From a virus, in the IMG/VR virus record IMGVR_UViG_3300027712_000138, positions 1-25,267 of that record: a stretch of 25,267 nt of DNA. The stretch is one strand, 5' to 3'. Numbering within the stretch: the first letter of the stretch is position 1; each line of letters opens with the position of its first letter. Shown here one piece after another: positions 19,369 to 25,267 of this stretch. The notes under the pieces are model-generated. The model did no database searches, was not told the origin of the DNA, and saw only the letters and a list, made by a program, of their open reading frames with translations. A program made the translations under genes and the position numbers.

Positions 19369-20385
19369 TTAGAGGGCGGAGTCGGCGGTGCGTAGGACAA
19401 TCCACAGGGGTTGCGCGGCGCTTTGACCGTCGAGCACGCTGAAGGAGTAGTCCGTCTCGATGACTTCGCCGCCGTTGACGTTTGGCGTCTCGGGCTCAAG
19501 GCGTGCCAGGGGGATCGCGATCTGGAGGGTGGCGAAACCGGTGGACAGGGCCTCGGTGCTCGTGAACGTCAAGACGATCGAGACGTCGGTGTCATTGAAC
19601 GCGGCGTCGCGCAGGACGGTGTCGGTGTAGATCACTTTGATCTTGCCGTTGATAGCGTCCAAGCGGTCGCCTGGGCGAGGTGAGGTGGCACGCTTGCCGG
19701 CGGAGCCGTAGGTGCGCATCCCGCCGGTGATCTTGTTCTCGCCCTTGATGGAGAACTCAGTGACGTTGGCCACGACGGTGGCGCTGCTGGCCAGTGCTGT
19801 GGTGGTCGGGGCGGTGAAGGCTCCCGTGGTCAGCGCGCCCTGGGTGAAGGTGAACAAGGAAGGCGCGGTCGGGTATGAGGGGGCGGTGTAAGCCGTCGAG
19901 GTGGACACTCCACCACTGCAGTCAAAGTTGAACGACATCGTGACGATGTCATCCTTGGCGCTAGTGATCTCCCACTCGGTGACCACGCACCCGCTGAAGG
20001 TGTAAGGGGTGACGGTGCCGTCTTCTTGGACGAGACCCTTTTGCGCAGTGAAAGGCGTGAGGGTGTCGCCGATGGTGAAGTTCTGCTGGTAGGTCGTGCC
20101 ACTGACCAAGGTCGAGGTGCCAGTTCCCAAGGCACCCTTGAGCAACAAGCCCAAGCCCTTGGAGACCGCTTCGAGCTTGATCTCACCATTAGCCTCTAGG
20201 CCGGTGGTGACGCGCTTATTGGAGCGACCAAGGCGACCACCTACGCGCAAGCCCTTGCCCTGCTTTCGCATCGGCTTGAACTCGAACTTCTCATCGGTGA
20301 ACTCGTACCAGCGGGTCGGGGTGATCGAGGTGCCGTAGGTGGACTCGACGCCGAAGCCGACGCTGGAGTCTTGTGTCGTTGCCAT
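19369..20385 (-). CDS. Major tail (tube) protein (338 aa)
   Basis: The sequence has the usual start of actinophage tube proteins (TTQDSSVGFGVESTYGTSIT, PTRWYEFTDEKFEF) and many beta strands, as needed for the stacked hexamer ring of the tail tube. A later piece, VSIVLTFTSTEALSTGFATL, and C-terminal NGGEVIETDYSFSVLDG are also family-like. The gene stands just before the chaperones, as expected. ATG 20385 follows the previous stop by three bases. Confidence 0.85.
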   Translation of the reverse strand: MATTQDSSVGFGVESTYGTSITPTRWYEFTDEKFEFKPMRKQGKGLRVGGRLGRSNKRVTTGLEANGEIKLEAVSKGLGLLLKGALGTGTSTLVSGTTYQQNFTIGDTLTPFTAQKGLVQEDGTVTPYTFSGCVVTEWEITSAKDDIVTMSFNFDCSGGVSTSTAYTAPSYPTAPSLFTFTQGALTTGAFTAPTTTALASSATVVANVTEFSIKGENKITGGMRTYGSAGKRATSPRPGDRLDAINGKIKVIYTDTVLRDAAFNDTDVSIVLTFTSTEALSTGFATLQIAIPLARLEPETPNVNGGEVIETDYSFSVLDGQSAAQPLWIVLRTADSAL

Positions 20386-20388
20386 GTT

Positions 20389-20598
20389 CTAGCCTTCCTG
20401 GGCTGTATTGCCCGAAGCGGGCTTGGTGGTCTTGGTGGATGTGGCGGTCTCAAAGTTGCCGACCTGGTCGAGCAAGGCGTTGGCGATCTCGTCACTGACC
20501 TCGAACTCTTCGCCCGCGCGCAAGCAGTTCTCGCCTTGGCGGTTGATGATCGGCAGGTCAATGTCGCCGAGCGGGTTGATGTTCTTCAGCGTTGCCAT
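20389..20598 (-). CDS. Small acidic protein before the tail tube gene (69 aa)
   Basis: A short acidic protein (NINPLGDIDLPIINRQGENC, then FEVSDEIANALLDQVGNFET) with a Thr/Lys/Ala-rich end. Its place between tail terminator and tail tube, and a beta-rich start that resembles short proteins in the same position of other siphoviruses, suggest a head-tail joining or tail-tube partner. The function is not known. GGAA lies ten bases before ATG 20598. Confidence 0.7.
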   Translation of the reverse strand: MATLKNINPLGDIDLPIINRQGENCLRAGEEFEVSDEIANALLDQVGNFETATSTKTTKPASGNTAQEG

Positions 20599-20670
20599 GG
20601 AGTGCAGTTCCTTTCGGGCATGACGGATCGCCGCCCCGATAACCTCGGGACGGTGTAGGTGGTGGGTGGA

Positions 20671-21117
20671 CTAGATGCGCGTCTTGGCGCGGATGGTGAT
20701 AGCGAGCTCGGCGTACCGGCCAGCGGTTAGGTGCTCCACGTCAGTCTCGGACAGTTGCCAGTCCGTGACCTCAGCGAAGCGACAAGCCCCTGCGATCGTT
20801 GGCTCATCGCGCAGGCTTTGCTCCAAGGTGGCCATCGAGTCGAAGACGAACTCGGAGACCAGCTGCTGGCTATTGGTGCCACGCCAGGAGGAGATCAGGA
20901 CGCCGACCTCGATGACTTCCTCGCGGGTACGGTTGCCCAAGGTGGCGATGCTTTGACTGCCCTGCTCACCGGCAGCCGTGCCAGCGTCAACGATGGCGAC
21001 AATGTCGTCAGGCTCATCAAGGGCTGGCAAGCCGTAAGTGACCGTGGCAGTGGGATACAAGGACAGGCACAAGGTGTACAGGTTCGCCTTCAAGGCTTTG
21101 CCCCTTGAGGTGGCCAT
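20671..21117 (-). CDS. Tail terminator-like protein (148 aa)
   Basis: A mid-sized protein ahead of the tail tube gene. The pattern KANLYTLCLSLYPTATVTYG, then DIVAIVDAGTA, EEVIEVGVLISSWRG, FDSMATLEQSLRDEPTI and AELAITIRAKTRI alternates strands and a long helix as in phage tail-terminator/minor tail U-like proteins that cap the tube. Only position and overall layout support this. ATG 21117 overlaps the connector stop as TAATG; the larger frame from 21258 is not supported. Confidence 0.68.
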   Translation of the reverse strand: MATSRGKALKANLYTLCLSLYPTATVTYGLPALDEPDDIVAIVDAGTAAGEQGSQSIATLGNRTREEVIEVGVLISSWRGTNSQQLVSEFVFDSMATLEQSLRDEPTIAGACRFAEVTDWQLSETDVEHLTAGRYAELAITIRAKTRI

Positions 21118-21989
21118 TAGCCCACCGCCGGCGTGGACTTGCCTGTCGGGTCGAGCATCTCCACGACGCGGCGCGGGATGGCATAGCCCTGGGGAGTGAC
21201 CTGCATCGAGTCTTGGCCACCAAAGGAGGGGCGGTAGCCACGCTGGCCGATTGACCAAAGGTGCGAGACGATGGCGCGCGCGGCAAGGATCACCCGAGGG
21301 CTGATCGTCGACGAGCCCCAGGTGTAGGTGACTTGCACAGGGCCACGCCAGCGGTAGGGGATGCCCGAGATGCGGCGCACGATGATGCCCGTGGCCTGCT
21401 CGTAGGTGTAGGAGTCGCCGGCGGCGTTAGGTGTGGCCGAGTAGGGGATCGTGATCGAAGCGGTGCCCACGTACTCAATGACCGAAGTCGGTGTCGGGTT
21501 AGGGCGACGGCGCAAGACAACTTCAGCGCCGGCAGGTTCGTGATCCTCCACGCGCACCGTCGGCAAGACGGCGATGCCCAAAGGTATGCAGATGTCGACA
21601 AGGATTTCGGTGGCCGCTGCGATGTACAGGCGCAGCTCGTCATCGCTGGCCGTTTCAGTGGCGGCAAGGTTCAGTTCAGCGCGCGCATCCCCGAGCCCGA
21701 TAACGAAGGCAGGGTCAGCGGGCCACACGTCGGCGACGTCAGTGTAGGGAAAGCCCCCAGCGTTGGCCCCTGTGGCCGTCCAGGTGGCACGGTGGCGACC
21801 GGCTTGGCTGGAAGCCAAGACTGCCGAGTAGGTGCCGGTGGATAGTTTGGTCACGCTGGCACTGGTCGTCGTCCCATCGGGCAACGTGATGGTGCAGGTG
21901 GGCAAGGTACCGGTGTCAACCAAGGTGCCGTTGGAGTCTTTAACACTGACCGAGAAGGTGAGCGTCTGGCCGATTTCGTAAGTGCTCAC
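21117..21989 (-). CDS. Head-tail connector with N-terminal Ig-like domain (290 aa)
   Basis: The C-terminal half (about 95-290) resembles gp6/connector proteins: LGDARAELNLAATETASDDE, LRLYIAAATEILVDI, and a late ILAARAIVSHLWSIGQRGYR, the helix typical of connector adaptors. The first 85 residues form an extra beta domain (FSVSVKDSNGTLVDTG, CTITLPDGTTTSASV, GTYSAVL, GRHRATWTATG) like bacterial Ig-type folds, which may show on the capsid neck. Start GTG 21989 overlaps the upstream stop as GTGA. Confidence 0.75.
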   Translation of the reverse strand: MSTYEIGQTLTFSVSVKDSNGTLVDTGTLPTCTITLPDGTTTSASVTKLSTGTYSAVLASSQAGRHRATWTATGANAGGFPYTDVADVWPADPAFVIGLGDARAELNLAATETASDDELRLYIAAATEILVDICIPLGIAVLPTVRVEDHEPAGAEVVLRRRPNPTPTSVIEYVGTASITIPYSATPNAAGDSYTYEQATGIIVRRISGIPYRWRGPVQVTYTWGSSTISPRVILAARAIVSHLWSIGQRGYRPSFGGQDSMQVTPQGYAIPRRVVEMLDPTGKSTPAVG

Positions 21990-23236
21990 GCGCGACTCAC
22001 TCTCGTCTCGTTTGGGTTAATTCGTGCCACCGATGGTGAAGAAGCCAAAGCGGTCACGGTTGAGGCCGTTGCCAAAATTCCGACCGCGCCAGCGGCTGAC
22101 GCCGTGATCGTTGAAGTCGCTCCCACCTTCAAGCCTTGCAACAAGACGGCGGTGCCGGTGGCCGTGATGCTTGAACTGGCGGTGGCCGAATAGGTCAAGT
22201 TTAAGGCTGCCGTGCCCGACGCGGTGATGCTCGAGGTCGCGGTGATTGCAATGGGCGAGGTTGTGGAAGCCGCTGCCGTGCCGGTTCCGGTGATGCTTGA
22301 GGTGGCGGCTAGGGCCTGCGTGCTTGATGCCGCAGCTGTACCGGTGGCGGTGACCGTTGCCGAGGCGGTGATACCGACGGTCTTGGTCGCCGCTGCCGTA
22401 CCCGTGGCGGTAATGCTCGATGAGGCAGCGGCGTTCGCGGTGTAGGTCAGCGAGCCGGTGCCGGTCGCGGTTTCTGTTCCCGTTGCTGAACCCGTCAGGG
22501 TTTTGGCTAGGGATGCTGTACCTGTCGCGGTGATCGTGCTAGTACCTGACGCGGTATACGCGGTACCAGATGAGGCAATCTTCACCTCAAGGACAACATA
22601 ACCCCAAGCAGCGGAACCAGCAGCAGCAGAATCAAGGTTCGCTGTGTAGTTTCCAGCAGTGGTCGCTGATTTCCAACCAACTAATGCAGATCCGCTAGCC
22701 AAAGCATAAGCCGTATAGGTAAGGTCCGATGATGAGGGTGCGCTAGCAGATCCACCATCAACACCCGAAGCATAAACATAAGCGTTCGCGTTAGTGGTAG
22801 TGAGTGTGGAAGTTGTCAGATTGTTTGTGGTACTGGTTCCAGAAAGTTTTGCACCAATAGGTGATGACGTATTATGTCCCGTGACTTTGGCAACTGTTAA
22901 CCCAACAAACGCACCGTAGGAACCGTCAGAACCACCGGGTAAGGTGACTGAACGTGAAGAACCAGTTGATGTGACAGCAACAGTCCAAGCCTGTGTGATT
23001 GGATCACCGAAATAACCTGAACCAGAAGAAATACCGAGGTCGGTTATGGTTCCCCAAGCCGAGTCTAAGGTGGGTGGCCCAGCACCGATTGCAGATTGAT
23101 CCCCAGCAATGTCGGCCACTGTTGCCGTGACGATCAGTAAATCGCCAGAAGAAAGAGAAAGCCCAGAAACAACAGGTGAACCTGCATAAGATGTTGCTTC
23201 AAACTTAGCACCAAGACCTGTGAAAGCAAGAGCCAT
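21986..23236 (-). CDS. Repeat-rich fibre-like structural protein among the head genes (416 aa)
   Basis: The first 220 residues form a beta-rich domain (GLSLSSGDLLIVTATVADIA, SRSVTLPGGSDGSYGAFVGL, AAWGYVVLEVKIA). After residue 225 the protein is an Ala/Thr/Ser/Gly low-complexity array in which SITATGTA-like units recur every 20 residues (GT at 239-240, 259-260, 279-280, 299-300, 319-320, then slightly shifted). This looks like a beta-helix or fibre stalk. It may decorate the capsid or form a head fibre. The N-terminal part is distinctly richer in A/T than its neighbours, pointing to recent transfer. No named family recognised. Confidence 0.72.
   Translation of the reverse strand: MALAFTGLGAKFEATSYAGSPVVSGLSLSSGDLLIVTATVADIAGDQSAIGAGPPTLDSAWGTITDLGISSGSGYFGDPITQAWTVAVTSTGSSRSVTLPGGSDGSYGAFVGLTVAKVTGHNTSSPIGAKLSGTSTTNNLTTSTLTTTNANAYVYASGVDGGSASAPSSSDLTYTAYALASGSALVGWKSATTAGNYTANLDSAAAGSAAWGYVVLEVKIASSGTAYTASGTSTITATGTASLAKTLTGSATGTETATGTGSLTYTANAAASSSITATGTAAATKTVGITASATVTATGTAAASSTQALAATSSITGTGTAAASTTSPIAITATSSITASGTAALNLTYSATASSSITATGTAVLLQGLKVGATSTITASAAGAVGILATASTVTALASSPSVARINPNETRVSRA
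22024..22570 (-). repeat. About nine 60-bp coding repeats
   Basis: The tandem array encoding the 20-residue units of the fibre-like protein. Units are degenerate at codon level, so they are old or under selection for the protein pattern. They keep a nearly exact 60-base period over five to six copies and drift by one or two codons after that. Confidence 0.72.
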
Positions 23237-23239
23237 CAG

Positions 23240-23539
23240 TTAGCCCCCGTTCTGGTCAATGATCTCCTGAAGAACCTGCGACACAGACAACGAAGTATCC
23301 GCATACTGTTGCTGGTATCCCTTCAAGATGCGAAGCAACGTGTCAGTTGTCGCACTACGGCGCATCGTCAACAAAGCGTTCATAAACTCTTGGGCATCAG
23401 CGGTTTGATGAATAACCAAACCAGTGATCTCAACAACGGCCTGAGCAGCCGAAGGAGAAACCTCGGCAACAGTTGTCGCGGTGTCATCAATGACTGAGGC
23501 AACATAAGCCTCAATCTGGGCAGTGCTCACCTCAGCCAT
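23240..23539 (-). CDS. Hypothetical protein (99 aa)
   Basis: An all-helical protein (STAQIEAYVASVIDDTATTV, QEFMNALLTMRRSATTD, LLRILKGYQQQYADTSLSVS) with a polar end. Codon use is A/T-leaning, like the first part of the next gene, so the two probably arrived together. ATG 23539 follows the previous stop by two bases; a GTG three codons later is possible. It could be a chaperone or trimerisation partner of the fibre-like protein; this is inferred from context only. Confidence 0.65.
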   Translation of the reverse strand: MAEVSTAQIEAYVASVIDDTATTVAEVSPSAAQAVVEITGLVIHQTADAQEFMNALLTMRRSATTDTLLRILKGYQQQYADTSLSVSQVLQEIIDQNGG

Positions 23540-23541
23540 GA

Positions 23542-23928
23542 CTAAACCGCAATCGGTGTCAGAGCCAACGTCAGTGAGGTCAGCTGGAGCGAGTCACCGC
23601 TGACGACAGACTTGCTTGCAGTCAAAGCCACCGACCACAAGAACGTCGTGCCGGCGCTGTCCCAAAGGCTGATGTGGGTGATCGTCTCAGTCGCGGTCAT
23701 TGACCACGCCGTTGGCGACGACGACAAAGCCATCGAGCCAGCCGAGGCTGCCGCGAAAGTTAGGGACTGCTTCGTGGTGTTTGATGAAGCCGCAGTCGTA
23801 CCCGACGCGCCTGGGTCAGCGGTGTGGATGGCGACCTTCATCGTCCCAGCCGTAAACGTGGTGCCGGTACGACCAAGGGTTTCAAGCAACTTGTTAGCCG
23901 TGTTAGCGGCGGATAATCCGACGGTCAT
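23542..23928 (-). CDS. Phage structural protein of the tail-fibre/decoration type (128 aa)
   Basis: The sequence belongs to a widespread group of short phage proteins with the pattern NKLLETLGRTGTTFTAGTMK, VAIHTADPGASGT and THISLWDSAGTTFLWSVALT, ASKSVVSGDSLQL. They are beta-sandwich proteins found near head or tail-fibre genes and usually labelled structural. Position near the capsid gene suggests a decoration or head-fibre role. ATG 23928 overlaps the upstream stop as ATGA. Confidence 0.72.
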   Translation of the reverse strand: MTVGLSAANTANKLLETLGRTGTTFTAGTMKVAIHTADPGASGTTAASSNTTKQSLTFAAASAGSMALSSSPTAWSMTATETITHISLWDSAGTTFLWSVALTASKSVVSGDSLQLTSLTLALTPIAV

Positions 23929-24026
23929 ACCGTTTCCTCATTCTCGATAGTTTGTGCAGGGATGACATCCATCGAAGCCTCGGCAACGATGGACGCGATA
24001 ACTTGAAACTCGTTTGGGTCAGACAT
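23925..24026 (-). CDS. Small hypothetical protein (33 aa)
   Basis: A 33-codon gene: MSDPNEFQVIASIVAEASMD then VIPAQTIENEETV, an acidic amphipathic helix. Its start overlaps the upstream gene by eight bases and its stop overlaps the next ATG as ATGA. The ribosome site is weak. The overlaps suggest it is real, but its size keeps confidence modest. Confidence 0.5.
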   Translation of the reverse strand: MSDPNEFQVIASIVAEASMDVIPAQTIENEETV

Positions 24027-24210
24027 CGGCGGCCGTCGCCTTCTTGCGGACGCGCTTAGCAGCTGACGGGGCGCCAGTGGTCTCAACTTCGGGAGCCACT
24101 CCAAGGGCGGCAAGTTCTGCCTGGATAGCCGCGATGATGTCGCGCTTGCCTGAGCGTTCGGCTCCGGCCAGTTCGCGCTTGTACGCCTCGATGAGCGTGG
24201 CGTTGTCCAT
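24019..24210 (-). CDS. Small charged protein after the capsid gene (63 aa)
   Basis: ATG 24210 has a strong AAGGAG site eight bases upstream. The product begins with a helical hairpin (NATLIEAYKRELAGAERSGK, RDIIAAIQAELAALG) and ends in a basic tail (AAKRVRKKATAADV). Short helical proteins of this pattern follow the capsid gene in many actinophages, with no assigned role. The ATG at 24288 lacks a ribosome site. Confidence 0.72.
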   Translation of the reverse strand: MDNATLIEAYKRELAGAERSGKRDIIAAIQAELAALGVAPEVETTGAPSAAKRVRKKATAADV

Positions 24211-24302
24211 TGAGTGCTCCTTGTAGTTCGGGGCTTGGCGTGCATACCCACCCACCGGCTTGAGCCGATGGGTGAGCAAACTCGTCAAGAGTTAGGTGGC
24301 GA

Positions 24303-25267
24303 CTAGAAGGTTGGCGTGGCCAAACCGGTGCCGGTGATGAGTCCGATTGACTTGGGGTAGCGCTCGGTGATGATTGCCGCGTAGTTGTACAGGCGGAAGA
24401 GCACGGAGAGCTGGTCGGCCTTTGTCTCGCGGAAGGCTTCGGCGCGCTGTTGACCCTCAAAGAGGAACAAGTCGGAGAAGCGTGCAGCGATGATCGTGTC
24501 TTGGTTTGTGCCAGCGCCCGAGTTCGTCGGGATGTTGGCGTCAACGTAGACAGGCAATCCAAGCAAGGTGCCAACTGAACCTTCGCCGACGACGTCGGTC
24601 GAGAGTGCGGTTCCGTTGTAGATGCCTTGGGCGGTAGGAACCACCAAGGGGCGGTTGCTTGAGTCCAGGGCAGCCAAGAAGAAGCCCCAGCGGCGTGGGT
24701 GCATGACGATGGCGTCGGCCGGCAGGTAGCGGTTGCTTGCGATCTGCTGGAGAACGTCGGCGATCTTTGGGTATGCCTCGGCCACTGTTGGGCTGGCGTC
24801 GGTGTAGGTGCTGGCCGACGTTGAGGACACGTTCAAGATACCCTTCTTGCCGGTGGCGTTGTTGCTCAAGCAGTACACGTCCAAGCGGGCGGCGTAGTCA
24901 GCGGCCAAGTCGGCGAGGATCACTTGGTCAAGGTTGACCGGTGACTGCTCAACGAGCTGGACGGAGACGACCTGCTGGCCGGCGATGGTTGAGACGTTGC
25001 CAACGACAGAGCTGGAAACGACGTCGGTGTTGCTGACGGAGCTGTTTTGTGAGGACTGGGCAGCCGTTGACGTACCGGTCGTAATTTGTGGCAGGTTGAT
25101 GCTGTCGGTGCCGGTCGGCAGCGGCATCTTGCTGAACAAGTCAGCCGTCACGCGACCAGCGCGCGCGAGCTTGACGTAGTCCTGAACCATCCACAGCGGT
25201 GGCACGAACTCGCCGGCGCCGCCGTCGGTGGTGGAGATGGCGCGAACTTCAGCGTCAGAGCGCAGCA
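24303..25267 (-). CDS. Major capsid protein, HK97 fold (5' end outside the window)
   Basis: The reading frame is open through the right edge (LRSDAEVRAISTTDGGAGEF, VPPLWMVQDYVKLARAGRV), so the start codon is outside. The core has the family marks: DSINLPQITTGTSTAAQS, a long spine helix (LADLAADYAARLDVYCLSNN), AIVMHPRRWGFFLAALDSSN, then LLGLPVYVDANIP and the late FLFEGQQRAEAF strand. It forms the icosahedral head. At least 321 residues are visible. A protease and portal gene would be expected upstream, outside the window. Confidence 0.9.
   Translation of the reverse strand, partial: LRSDAEVRAISTTDGGAGEFVPPLWMVQDYVKLARAGRVTADLFSKMPLPTGTDSINLPQITTGTSTAAQSSQNSSVSNTDVVSSSVVGNVSTIAGQQVVSVQLVEQSPVNLDQVILADLAADYAARLDVYCLSNNATGKKGILNVSSTSASTYTDASPTVAEAYPKIADVLQQIASNRYLPADAIVMHPRRWGFFLAALDSSNRPLVVPTAQGIYNGTALSTDVVGEGSVGTLLGLPVYVDANIPTNSGAGTNQDTIIAARFSDLFLFEGQQRAEAFRETKADQLSVLFRLYNYAAIITERYPKSIGLITGTGLATPTF

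Noticed and set aside
22212-22445. Plus-strand frame with VAVTVAEAV-type repeats
   Set aside because: It mirrors the 60-bp repeats of the minus-strand fibre-like gene.
22024-22570. CRISPR-like array
   Set aside because: The 60-bp repeats are continuous coding units without unique spacers.

Overview
The window is most of the genome of a temperate, siphovirus-type (HK97-like, long-tailed) bacteriophage of a high-GC actinobacterium. A phage-encoded WhiB-type iron-sulfur regulator, high-GC coding, many GTG starts and a tyrosine integrase with a tRNA-derived attachment site support this. I cannot name the host genus. Almost every gene is on the minus strand and reads right to left. Only repressor, one small gene and integrase (9651-11489) read left to right.

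Layout in transcription order. Right end (25267 to 18775): major capsid protein (5' end outside the window), small head-proximal genes, a repeat-rich fibre-like protein, head-tail connector, tail terminator, major tail protein and a gp10-like completion protein. 18751-14377: tail assembly chaperones joined by a programmed -1 frameshift, tape measure, LamG-containing minor tail protein and a membrane protein. 14373-13588: a strongly structured RNA candidate, holin and endolysin. 13561-11823: small regulatory-type genes, a DnaQ-like exonuclease with zinc ribbon and a HEXXH metallopeptidase, closed by an intrinsic terminator. 11507-11764: attP, carrying the 3' part of a tRNA-Val(GAC) gene flanked by arm-type repeats. 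9421-11489: the lysogeny module. 9420-1154: the early operon (excisionase-like protein, resolvase, WhiB, membrane-anchored lytic transglycosylase, PD-(D/E)XK exonuclease, ssDNA-binding-like protein, prim-pol, helicase, zinc-ribbon/HTH protein). 1050-1: small gene, HNH nuclease, small terminase-like protein and the N-terminus of large terminase, which runs off the left edge.

Both sides of attP are phage genes and no host gene is seen, so this is not an integrated prophage read from its host side. It is a circular, excised or virion-derived genome opened between terminase and capsid. The absent piece should hold the rest of terL, portal, protease and the start of the capsid gene.

The early operon is packed: gene after gene starts with ATGA or GTGA, the stop of one overlapping the start of the next. 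This chain supports seven genes of 33-53 codons (five in the early operon and two in the late operon), plus a 47-codon gene just downstream of the early operon that is supported by its ribosome site instead, and it fixes many start codons.

The most unusual features are a 12-G homopolymer between two alternative starts of the gene in front of integrase, a multibranched RNA fold ahead of the holin, alternative hairpins after the repressor, a long hairpin ahead of the prim-pol gene, a 38-bp repeat shared by the switch region and attP, and a 20-residue-repeat fibre-like protein among the head genes.
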